From assembly GCA_034766995.1 (NCBI GenBank), contig CM068325.1, positions 7,866,825-7,930,824 on the forward strand: a stretch of DNA of 64,000 bases, read 5' to 3'. Shown piece by piece: positions 1 through 9,400 of this stretch (the stretch's first letter is position 1; every line of letters starts with the position of its first letter). The position numbers and the translations under genes were made by a program. The stretch is from Acanthacorydalis orientalis. Lineage: Eukaryota; Arthropoda; Insecta; Megaloptera; Corydalidae. The notes under the pieces were generated by a model. The model was not told the origin of the DNA. It did no database searches and saw nothing but the letters and a program-made list of their open reading frames with translations.

Positions 1-1937
1 AGGCCGGATCGCTAGGGTACACTATGCACGGGCACGAATTCTCGACACTGGCATACGCGGACGACGTGGTGCTGATCGCCAACGGAGCCGACTCCATGGC
101 GCTGCTACTGGAGCGGGTCGGAGAGGCAGCGGACTGGATGGGACTGAAATTTAACCCGAAAAAGTGCGCTTCGCTGCACATTAAAAAGAGATGCGGAGTG
201 CAGCCCACCCAGTTCACCATCCAGGGTGGGAACCCAGTGGTATTGAACGAAGGCGAGGAGTACCAGCATCTCGGTATCCCTACCGGGTACCGAGTGGCAC
301 AGACACCGAACGAATCGATCGCAGCGATCCGTGAGGATGTGAAGAAGCTGGACGAGTCCCTTCTAGCGCCCTGGCAGAAGCTGGAGGCCCTCAACATGTT
401 CTTGCTGTCAAGGATGGAGTTCATCCTACGCGGTGCAAACGTCGCCAAGGCGCCGCTGATAGCCGCCGACAAAACCATCAAGGCGGCCGCTAAGAAATGG
501 ATGAACCTCCCGAAACGAGGGTCCCCGGAACTGCTATACATCACATCGTACCAGGGAGGTGCGAACCTGATACCACTGGCGGACTCGGCCGACGTCAACA
601 GGGTAACCCATGGCTTCAAGCTCCTGGCGTGCAGGGACACTACCGTCAGGGAGGTGGCGTGGGAAAGCCTGCGAAGAGTCGTCGGCAAGAAGATCGGGTC
701 GAACACACCGGACGAGACGACGATCGCAAATTACCTGAGCGGATCCATGGACGGACGACTGGCGAGAGAAAGTGGCGACATCACGAGCCTGTGGTCGCAG
801 ACTCGCAGCGCGTGTCGCCGCCTCAACAACAAAATCGGCGTCACCTTCCACTGGTGCGCCGAGAAACAGGACCTGTCCCTAGTCGTGCGCGTTGCAGGAC
901 GCGATCCGGAACGTACCATCGTCCCGGAGACAGCACTGGCTCAGGTAACGCGAACACTGCGTACGGGAGTGCGGGCATACTACGCGGCGCGGCTATTGAA
1001 GAAGCCGGACCAGGGGAAGAGCTTCGCGATGACGTCGAGAGCGGGAGCCAGCAACCATTTCATCCTGAATGGAAGATATACCCGCTTCTGTGACTACCGA
1101 TTCATCCACCGGGCCAGGCTAGACGTCGTTCCGCTGAACGGCGCTCGACGCTTCGGCACCGGCGACAAGAGGTGTCGCAGATGTGGGTACAAGAACGAAA
1201 CGCTGGCTCACGTGCTGAACCATTGCAAGGGGCATTCAGCGGCGTGGCAAAGACGCCACGACGACGTCCTGAACAGGCTCGCCCGGGCGTCGAAGGTGGA
1301 CAGAGGCAGTACCATCGACGTCAACAAGACGGTGAAAGGGGTGAGCGGAGCGCTGAGGCCAGACCTGGTAATCCGGAACGAAACAGCGAAGGAGATCCGG
1401 ATCGTCGACGTCTGCATCCCGTTCGAAGGATCGGCAGGTGCCCTTGAGGAGGCGAGGTTGCAAAAAATTCAAAAATATAACCCAATCGCAACCGAGCTCA
1501 CCAACCAAGGGTACCACGTAATCGTCGAGGGATTCGCCGTCGGAGCACTAGGATCCTGGCTGTCATCAAACGAACGAGTGGCGAGACTGCTGGGCATCTC
1601 ACAGCGGTACACGGGTACAATGGCGCGGCTCATGGTCTCGGACACGATCAGATGGAGCCGAGACATATACGTGGAACATCTGACGGGGCAGCGCCAATAC
1701 CATTGTGACAACTAATCGTGCGTAGGGTGACAGTGACTATCCTAGTGCCTGACAGTGCGGCCTGAAACAATAGCTCAGTGGACAATAAATGTGCGGAACA
1801 CGATGTGAATATACTTTACCTTTTGGACACCTACTTAGATAGACAATAACTTATATATAATCATACTACACAAAGCGACATGTTTAACTTTAACCTTGTA
1901 CATTTGTATACTTTACTATATAAAAATAAACGACTTA
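1..1937 (+). mobile_element. U2-targeted RLE non-LTR retrotransposon, element 1 (5' cut by window edge)
   Basis: This is the 3' part of a non-LTR retrotransposon: the end of the RT domain, the C-terminal domain and a 3' UTR at 1716-1937. Its 3' end is joined directly to a U2 snRNA fragment, exactly as in the two downstream elements. The encoded protein is clearly homologous to those of elements 2 and 3 but visibly diverged, and the 3' UTR is different in sequence, so it is a separate subfamily using the same target site. The assignment to the Utopia group (RLE-encoding, U2-specific) is from knowledge of that family plus the U2 junction. The 5' end lies outside the window. Confidence 0.85.
3..1715 (+). 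CDS. RT / restriction-like endonuclease polyprotein, C-terminal part
   Basis: The frame is open from the first bases of the window to a TAA at 1713-1715, so the reading frame continues upstream of the window and the ATG at 24 is not the true start. Near the beginning is the RT catalytic YADD box in LAYADDVVLIA. After the thumb region follow a CCHC knuckle (CRRCGYKNETLAHVLNHC) and the endonuclease core: an RPD motif, then IVDVCIPFE 14-15 residues later, then a lysine-rich KIQKY segment, the arrangement of R2/NeSL-type PD-(D/E)XK endonucleases. In this family the protein nicks the target and reverse transcribes its own RNA onto the nick. No frameshift or stop is seen, so this copy may be young or active. 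It is not a host gene. Confidence 0.88.
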   Translation, partial: AGSLGYTMHGHEFSTLAYADDVVLIANGADSMALLLERVGEAADWMGLKFNPKKCASLHIKKRCGVQPTQFTIQGGNPVVLNEGEEYQHLGIPTGYRVAQTPNESIAAIREDVKKLDESLLAPWQKLEALNMFLLSRMEFILRGANVAKAPLIAADKTIKAAAKKWMNLPKRGSPELLYITSYQGGANLIPLADSADVNRVTHGFKLLACRDTTVREVAWESLRRVVGKKIGSNTPDETTIANYLSGSMDGRLARESGDITSLWSQTRSACRRLNNKIGVTFHWCAEKQDLSLVVRVAGRDPERTIVPETALAQVTRTLRTGVRAYYAARLLKKPDQGKSFAMTSRAGASNHFILNGRYTRFCDYRFIHRARLDVVPLNGARRFGTGDKRCRRCGYKNETLAHVLNHCKGHSAAWQRRHDDVLNRLARASKVDRGSTIDVNKTVKGVSGALRPDLVIRNETAKEIRIVDVCIPFEGSAGALEEARLQKIQKYNPIATELTNQGYHVIVEGFAVGALGSWLSSNERVARLLGISQRYTGTMARLMVSDTIRWSRDIYVEHLTGQRQYHCDN

Positions 1938-1958
1938 ATCTGTTCTTATCAGCTTAAT
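1938..1958 (+). repeat. U2 snRNA target-site duplication, copy 1
   Basis: A 21-bp segment beginning ATCTGTTCTTATCAG is identical to the conserved U2 snRNA region just upstream of stem-loop IIb. It separates the 3' end of element 1 from the 5' end of element 2. The same segment recurs at 5976-5996 and 10642-10662, where it continues into genuine U2 sequence, so it is the target-site duplication. Confidence 0.9.
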
Positions 1959-4900
1959 TTCATCTTTTTCCTCGCGCGTGAGCCACGGTCGGATCCTGGA
2001 GGTAACAACATCCGCCTCCACCAGGACCAGCAGGACAGTCGGGCAAGCCATCGTCGGTTACTTGATTTCTCAGTACGTGTTCGTGTGTTTGCGGCGACGT
2101 GGCGCCACAACATCAGGCGCCAACCTCACCGCTAGCCTCTCCCGTATCGGCCGATACGGCTGCACCGACAAACCCGCAGGGGATCCGCCAGATAGAATCA
2201 ATTGCTACACGGCGGATCCCCACGAGACGGGCAGTGGTAGCAGCCGCGGCCGAAAATAACATCGAGGGAGAGGCCACCATACAACTAGCGATCGGCAGCC
2301 GGCAAACACCAACCGAGCCGGCTGCCTTGACGAGTATCGCCTCGCGGTTGAGACGTCGCCAGCAGAGGGTCCTTGAACCGGCTGCTGTTCAACATCATAC
2401 TCAGCAGCCGGCCACAGCCCCACCGACAACATCGACCGGACGAGCAGTGTTGGCGTTCCAGGGGGCGAGTCTTCGTGGCACAGCTCCTGTTTCATGCAAC
2501 ACGGAGGCCAGCACCAACAACACCATCATTGCACCACCGGCCGACTGCCCTGCTGGAGCGACGCCGCTGGCAGAACAGGAGGCGCGAGGTTCCCGGACGA
2601 GACATCTCGGCGGAGCACCGGAAGCGACATCTCCAGCAGGTGTCCCGCTTCAGGTCGCCGCCAGCCATCATAATTCTAACGAGGCTCCCGTCCAGCTGGA
2701 GGCTGAACGCCCGGTTGGCGGGGAGCGCCATGCCGTCGCGTACGCTGGAGATCGAGGTGGCGATCCCAGTGCCCGGGCGACGTCCTCCAAAGACGACGGC
2801 GCCGACGAGGGCGTGATTGATTTTACAACACCCGCTCTCGCCGACGTCGCCGTCGCGGAACGCACGCAGGAGCCAGCCGCCGACCCGGCTGCCCGGTTGA
2901 CGGACAACCAGGTTCGGTGGCTCGGTCTCCTGCGGGAGGCGGCCGATTGGGAGGGCTTCGAACGGGCACTGGAGATCGTCACGCGCGAGCTCGCCCGGCT
3001 GCGACCGACGCCAGTGGAAGGTCCACGGCACCGACGCTTCCCGAACGCAAGACCTGTTCGGCGGGAGCGTCGGCGGCCGGTTAACGAAGTACCAAACTTC
3101 GACCCCGTGGAGGCAGCGAAAATCCAAAAACTGTACCGGGTCAACAAGCGTAAGGCGATGGTGCAGATTCTCCGTTCTGAGAACGGCACGCCGTACTGTG
3201 AGGCGCCCACGGCGGTGGTCGAAGACCACTTCCGTGGGATGTTTGCCGAACGGGACAGGGAGGAGGTGGAGATGCCTGATCTCGTTCGGCGGGCGTTCAA
3301 CCGCCCGCAGTGCGACGTGGCCGAGGATTCTTTTGTTGAAGAATTCTCGGCGGAATCTGTACTTCGCCGGTTGGCCCGGACGAAGGACACCGCCCCGGGA
3401 AGAGACGGAATTAAATATTCTTTCTTGAAACGTCTCGACCCGGGGTGTGCTGTATTAACATATATTTTTAATCGCTGCCTCCACGAGGAGAGGACTCCAC
3501 TGGCGTGGGCCGACACCCGGACGGTGCTCGTGCACAAAAAGGGTAGCCGTGACGATTTGGACAACTGGAGGCCGCTCACGCTCGGTGGCACGATGTCCAA
3601 GTTGTATGCTGGGGTCCTGGCTGACAGGGTGGCTTCGTGGGCGAAGACAACGGGGAACATTTCTCCAGTGCAGAAAGGGTTCCTGGAGCACGAGGGGTGT
3701 TACGAACACAACTTCGTGGTCCAGAGTGCCCTTGATGACGCACGTCGTGAGGGCAGACAGATAGTGTTGGCATGGCTTGACCTTGCTAACGCGTTCGGGT
3801 CCGTTCCTCACGGTCACATACGGCGGGTGCTTTCCCTGTTGAATTTGCCCAGGAAGCTGCAGAGTGTGGTCGCCGAACTTTACTCCCGGGCTTTTACCAC
3901 GGTTCGAACATCGACTGGGGAGACCCAGCCGATTCCGATCCGTGCCGGAGTAAAGCAAGGCTGCCCGCTCTCCCCCATGCTGTTCAACTTGGCCATCGAG
4001 CCTCTGGTGAGGGCGGCCCTCAGTATGTCCGGGTCGCACGGCTACCAACTATTTGAACATCATTTCTCGATCCTGGCGTACGCCGACGACGTGGTGCTCC
4101 TCGCCAAGGACCCCTCGTCCATGCAATCATTGCTGGACGAGGTGGGCGCGGCCGCCACCTGGATGGGCATCAAGTTTAACGCCTCCAAATGCGCCTCACT
4201 TCACGTCGACTGCCGGCGCAAGAGGAGGGCATGCGACACCCGATTCACGCTCCTGGGAGACCGGTTGGAAGCTCTGCAGGAGGGAGACCATTACGAACAT
4301 CTTGGTGTACCCACTGGGTTCCGCGTAACCCAGACCCCCCTAGAAACTATTAACAACATTAGGGGGGACGTTATGCGGGTACACCACTCCCTCCTGGCCC
4401 CCTGGCAAAAATTAGAGGCCCTCAACATGTTCATCCTTTCTCGTCTTGACTTCGCGCTCCGTGGGTGTAATATCCGAAAGGGTCCCCTCACGGAGCTCGA
4501 TAAGATCATTCGAAGCAAGGCGAAGAAATGGATGAACTTACCGCAGAGGGCCTCCGCTGATATTTTATACATAACATCGTACCAGGGGGGTGCAAATTTG
4601 CTCCAACTCGGTGACTCCGCGGACGTGAGCCGGGTGGTGCATGCTTTCCGCCTACTGTCCTGCCCAGACGAAGTGGTCAGGACAGTGGCTTGGGCCGGCC
4701 TTCGGCGTGCAGCGAGGCGGAAAATTGGAGGCGAGCCCGACAATTCTATGCTGGCGGCGTACCTGAGCGGGTCACTGGAGGGTGCTCTGGGGCGTGACGG
4801 TGGGGATGTTTCGAGCCTATGGACCCAGGCTCGAAACGCCTGCCGCCGCCTCAGAGCCAAGCTGGATGTCAGCTTCCGGTGGTCCGACGACACAGCGGAC

Positions 4901-5975
4901 ATGTCGGTCGTCATCGGCCGCCCTGGACAGGTGCCGGATCGTGTGGTGGTCCCGGAGGCGTCGCGGGCTTTTGCACTTCGTTCGTTGAGAGCGGCCGTCC
5001 GAGCATATCACCATCGTCGCCTCGTCGGCCTTCGCGACCAAGGCAAGGTGATCGAGACTACCGGAAAGACACCGATCTCCAACCACTTTCTGCTGAATGG
5101 AAAGTACACGCGGTTCTGCGAGTACCGTTTTATCCACCGCGCTCGGCTCGACGTCGTGCCACTTAATGGCACGCGCCGATTCGGGCACGGGGATAAACGG
5201 TGCCGACGTTGCGGCTACGCCAATGAGACGTTGCCGCACGTCCTTAACCACTGTACGGTCCATTCGGCTGCATGGCAGCACCGACATAACAACGTACAGG
5301 ACCGTCTGTCGCGTGCTGCCAAAGTGGGCGGACCCATTTCCATCCGGGTCAATAAGGAGGTTCCGGGAGTCGACAGTCGCCTTCGTCCTGACATCGTGAG
5401 GATCGACGAGACGACGAGGAGGATAACGATCGTCGACGTGTGCATCCCATTCGAGGGATGTCGTGACGCCCTGGAGGGGGCTCGGCAGCAGAAAATAGCC
5501 AAGTATAGCGGTCTTGCTGCCCAGCTCACCCTGCAGGGATTCACGGTGTCCGTGGATGCATTCGTCGTCGGTTCGCTCGGCGGTTGGCTGTCATCGAACG
5601 ACAAGGTCGCGGCGTCCCTGGGAATTGCACCCCGGTACCTGTCCACGATGGCTAAGCTGATGGTGGCCGACACGATCCGCTGGTCACGAGATGTCTACAT
5701 CGAACATGTGTCCGGGGTCCGGCAATATCATCCGCCGGACACTACCCCGCCTCCACCAGCGGCAGCGCCGACCCTGGCTCCACATCATAGCGAGGAATCA
5801 GCAGCTGCTTAAGAACAATGATTTTTAACTTGTTTTTTCATGTATAATGTTTTAAAAATTTTTTTTAATATGTTATGTTATTAATTTTTTAAAACTACAC
5901 TTTGATCTGCGAAATTTCTATTAAGTTATATATTATTATTTTGTAAACATTATTATTTCTAATAAAAATTGCTTA
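1959..5975 (+). mobile_element. U2-targeted RLE non-LTR retrotransposon, element 2 (internal 5' deletion)
   Basis: This element lies between two copies of the 21-bp U2 target duplication. Its first 132 bp are identical to those of element 3. At 2090/2091 it then jumps to sequence that in element 3 lies 635 bp further on (6129-6763 is missing). The deletion removes most of the 5' UTR, the start codon and both N-terminal zinc fingers. The rest of the ORF and the 3' UTR (5813-5975) closely match element 3. It therefore cannot make a normal full-length protein by itself, although the rest of the frame is intact. Confidence 0.88.
2099..5812 (+). pseudogene. RT / RLE polyprotein lacking its N-terminal zinc fingers and start codon
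   Basis: The frame is open for 1237 codons to TAA at 5810-5812 but opens at GTG. Upstream in frame there is a TGA at 2063, and the first in-frame ATG is near residue 353, just before the RT. Visible parts are a low-complexity Pro/Ala/Thr-rich linker (about 1-250), the RT with the YADD box at about 661-664, a CCHC knuckle, and the RPD...VDVCIPFE endonuclease core. Compared with element 3 the zinc fingers are gone and the catalytic parts are preserved without a stop or frameshift. That suggests a recent deletion, or survival as a trans-mobilised copy. Initiation at a non-AUG codon or at the internal ATG is possible but not shown. Confidence 0.82.
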
Positions 5976-5996
5976 ATCTGTTCTTATCAGCTTAAT
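5976..5996 (+). repeat. U2 snRNA target-site duplication, copy 2
   Basis: This is the same 21-bp U2 segment as at 1938-1958. It separates the 3' end of element 2 from the 5' end of element 3. Its exact reuse shows that successive insertions hit the same nucleotide position. Confidence 0.9.
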
Positions 5997-6128
5997 TTCA
6001 TCTTTTTCCTCGCGCGTGAGCCACGGTCGGATCCTGGAGGTAACAACATCCGCCTCCACCAGGACCAGCAGGACAGTCGGGCAAGCCATCGTCGGTTACT
6101 TGATTTCTCAGTACGTGTTCGTGTGTTT
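5997..6128 (+). promoter_or_regulatory. Invariant 132-bp 5' terminus of the U2-targeted elements
   Basis: These 132 bp match element 2 (1959-2090) without a single difference, although the coding regions of the two elements differ at scattered positions. The segment is GC-richer than its surroundings and can form a hairpin between CCTGGAGG (about 6037) and the following CCTCCACCAGG. R2-type elements are known to process their 5' ends with an HDV-like ribozyme. Whether this segment is such a ribozyme I cannot tell by eye. Confidence 0.45.
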
Positions 6129-6491
6129 CATTCTCTTTCTTTTTTTTCTATTTTTGTTTTTTTTTTTTTTATATATCTTAAATATTGGTCGAGCCATCGT
6201 AATTTTCGATAGGTTCGATCAATATTATAGATTTGTTTTAAATTCTTTTGTATTGCCCACGTAACTCTTGTTACGTGGCGTGAATTTTAACGTGTGATTC
6301 GTCGTGCTCGTCTGAGATTGTGTAACCTTCAGTTACACAATCTCTTAGTTTTATTTGTTAAGTTTTAAAAGGTCACGTCTGCTCTAAAATTTATTTTAGA
6401 ACATTACGTGGCCTCTTTTAACGTGTTCTTTTATTGTTTTGTGTTTAATTTTTCTTAATTTAAACTGAGAAATCCACTAACCGACGATGGC
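6085..6491 (+). promoter_or_regulatory. Large structured 5' UTR: long-range stem enclosing the start codon plus four hairpins
   Basis: Positions 6085-6112 are complementary to 6464-6491 at 26 of 28 positions. The ATG at 6487-6489 lies inside the 3' arm. The enclosed ~350 nt holds four further hairpins: 6181-6199 with 6207-6226; a short one at about 6258-6279 (CCACGTAAC / GTTACGTGG); a perfect 13-bp stem at 6314-6326 / 6332-6344 (GAGATTGTGTAAC); and about 6360-6420 with an inner TCTAAAAT / ATTTTAGA pair. The whole could form a multibranched domain controlling translation. Element 2 keeps the 5' arm and has lost everything else, including the 3' arm. Confidence 0.6.
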
Positions 6492-9400
6492 CACCGGTGG
6501 TGCATCGCCTCCGTTATCCCCCGGCAAAGTAAGAATATATGTTACGGTGCCTTTGCCGGAGGAATTTGCGTGTGAGCTGTGCCACTCTGTACGGAATGTA
6601 GTTCGCTGTGCGGGTATTAGAAACTCTTTCATATACAAATCGCACAGCGACTACAAGAAGCACATCAAGAAGACTCACGGGACGCCCGTTTTCATCTTTA
6701 CCTGCTCGGGCTGTGGACTCAAGGACCCGAGTCTGAAGAGGATGAAGATCCATCATAAGACCTGCGGCGACGTGGCGCCACAACATCCGGCGCCAATCTC
6801 ACCGCCAGCCTCTCCCGTATCGGTCGTCACGGCTGCCCCGACAATCCCGCAGGGGATCCGCCACCTAAAATCTATTGATACATGGCGGATCCCCACGAGA
6901 CGGGCAGGGGAAGCAGCCGCGACCGAAATCACCATCGAGGGAGAGGCTTCTACACAGCTAGCGATCGGCAGCCGGCAACCAACACCCGAGCCGGCTGCCT
7001 CGACGAGTATCGCCTCGCGGTCGAGACGTCGCCAGCAGAGGGTCCCTGAACCGGCTGCCGTTCAACATCCTACTCAGCAGCCGGCCACAGCCCCACCGAC
7101 AACATCGACCGGACGAGCAGTGTTGGCGTCCCAGGAGGCGAGTCTTCGTGGCACAGCTCCTGTTTCACGCATCACGGAGGCCAGCACCGACACCACCATC
7201 ACTGCCCCACCGGCCGATTGCCCTGCTGGAGCGACGCCGCTGGAAGATCAGGAGGCGCGAGGTTCCTGGACTAGACATCTCGGCGGAGCACCGGAAGCGA
7301 CATCTGTAGCAGGTGTCCCGCTTCAGGTCGCCGCCAGCCATCATAACACCATCGAGGCTCCCATCCAGCTGGAGGCTGAACGCCCGGTTGGCGGGGAGCG
7401 CCATGCCGTCGCGTGCGCTGGTGATCGAGGTGGCGATCACAGTGCCCGGGAGACGTCCTCCCAAGACGACGGCGCCGGCGAGAGCGTGATTGATTTTATA
7501 ACACCCGCTCTCGCCGACGTCGCCGTCGTGGAACGCACGCAGGAGCCAGCCGCCGACCCGGCTGCCCGGTTGACGGACAACCAGGTTCGGTGGCTTGGTC
7601 TCCTGCGGGAGGCGGCCGATTGGGGGGGCTTCGAACGGGCACTGGAGATCGTCACGCGCGAGCTCGCCCGGCTGCGACCGACGCCAGTGGAAGGTCCACG
7701 GCACCGACGCTTCCCGAACGCAAGACCTGTTCGGCGGGAGCGTCGGCGCCCGGTACACGAAGTACCAAACTTCGACCCCGTGGAGGCAGCGAAAATCCAA
7801 AAACTGTACCGGGTCAACAAGCGTAAGGCGATGGTGCAGATTCTCCGTTCCGAGAACGGCACGCCGTACTGCGAGGCGCCCACGGCGGTGGTCGAGGACC
7901 ACTTCCGTGGGATGTTTGCCGAACGGGACCGGGAGGAGGTGGAGATGCCCGATCTCGTTCGGCAGGCGTTTAACCGCCCGCAGTGCGACGTGGCCGAGGA
8001 TTCCTTCGTTGAAGAATTCTCGGCGGAATCTGTACTTCGCCGGTTGGCCCGGACGAAGGACACCGCCCCGGGAAGAGACGGAATTAAATATTCTTTCTTG
8101 AAACGTCTCGACCCGGGGTGTGTTGTACTAACATATATTTTCAATCGCTGCCTCCACGAGGAGAGGACTCCACTGGCGTGGGCCGACACCCGGACGGTGC
8201 TCGTGCACAAAAAGGGTAGCCGTGACGATTTGGACAACTGGAGGCCGCTCACGCTCGGTGGCACGATGTCCAAGTTGTATGCTGGGGTCCTGGCTGACAG
8301 GGTGGCTTCGTGGGCGAAGACAACGGGGAACATTTCGCCAGTGCAGAAAGGGTTCCTGGAGCACGAGGGGTGTTACGAACACAACTTCGTGGTCCAGAGT
8401 GCCCTTGATGACGCACGTCGTGAGGGCAGACAGATCGTGTTGGCATGGCTTGACCTTGCCAACGCGTTCGGGTCTGTTCCTCATGGCCACATACGGCGGG
8501 TGCTTTCCCTGTTGAATTTGCCCAGGAAGCTGCAGAGTGTGGTCGCCGAACTTTACTCCCGGGCTTTTACCACGGTTCGGACATCGACTGGGGAGACCCA
8601 CCCGATTCCGATCCGTGCCGGGGTAAAGCAAGGCTGCCCGCTCTCCCCCATGCTATTCAACTTGGCCATCGAGCCGCTGGTGAGGGCGGCCCTCGGTATG
8701 TCCGGGTCGCACGGCTACCAACTATTTGAACATCATTTCTCGATCCTGGCGTACGCCGACGACGTGGTGCTCCTCGCCAAGGACCCCTCGTCCATGCAAT
8801 CATTGCTGGACGAGGTGGGCGCGGCCGCCACCTGGATGGGCATCAAGTTTAACGCCTCCAAATGCGCCTCGCTTCACGTCGACTGCCGGCGCAAGAGGAA
8901 GGCATGCGACACCCGATTCACGCTCCTGGGAGACCGGTTGGAAGCTCTGCAGGAGGGAGACCATTATGAACATCTTGGTGTACCCACTGGGTTCCGCGTA
9001 ACCCAGACCCCCCTAGAAACTATTAACAACATTAGGGGGGACGTTATGCGGGTACACCACTCCCTCCTGGCCCCCTGGCAAAAATTAGAGGCCCTAAATA
9101 TGTTCATCCTTTCTCGTCTTGACTTCGCGCTCCGTGGGTGTAATATCCGAAAGGGTCCCCTCACGGAGCTCGATAAGATCATTCGAAGCAAGGCGAAGAA
9201 ATGGATGAACCTACCGCAGAGGGCCTCAGCAGATATTTTATATATAACATCTTACCAGGGGGGTGCTAACTTGCTCCAACTCGGTGACTCCGCGGACGTG
9301 AGCCGGGTGGTGCATGCTTTCCGCCTACTGTCCTGCCCAGACGAAGTGGTCAGGACGGTGGCTTGGGCCGGCCTTCGGCGTGCAGCGAGGCGGAAAATTG

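Noticed and set aside
534..5673. Minus-strand and second-frame ORFs across elements 1 to 3
   Set aside because: They are shadows of the GC-rich retrotransposon ORF, with Arg/Ser/Pro-rich content and no domains.
1938..5996. A CRISPR-like array, because of regularly repeated 21-bp segments
   Set aside because: The repeats are spaced by whole retrotransposons and match U2 snRNA; they are target-site duplications in a eukaryotic genome.
5997..6128. A definite HDV-like ribozyme
   Set aside because: A hairpin is visible, but I could not place the P1, P3 and P1.1 pairings of the HDV fold; left as a hypothesis.
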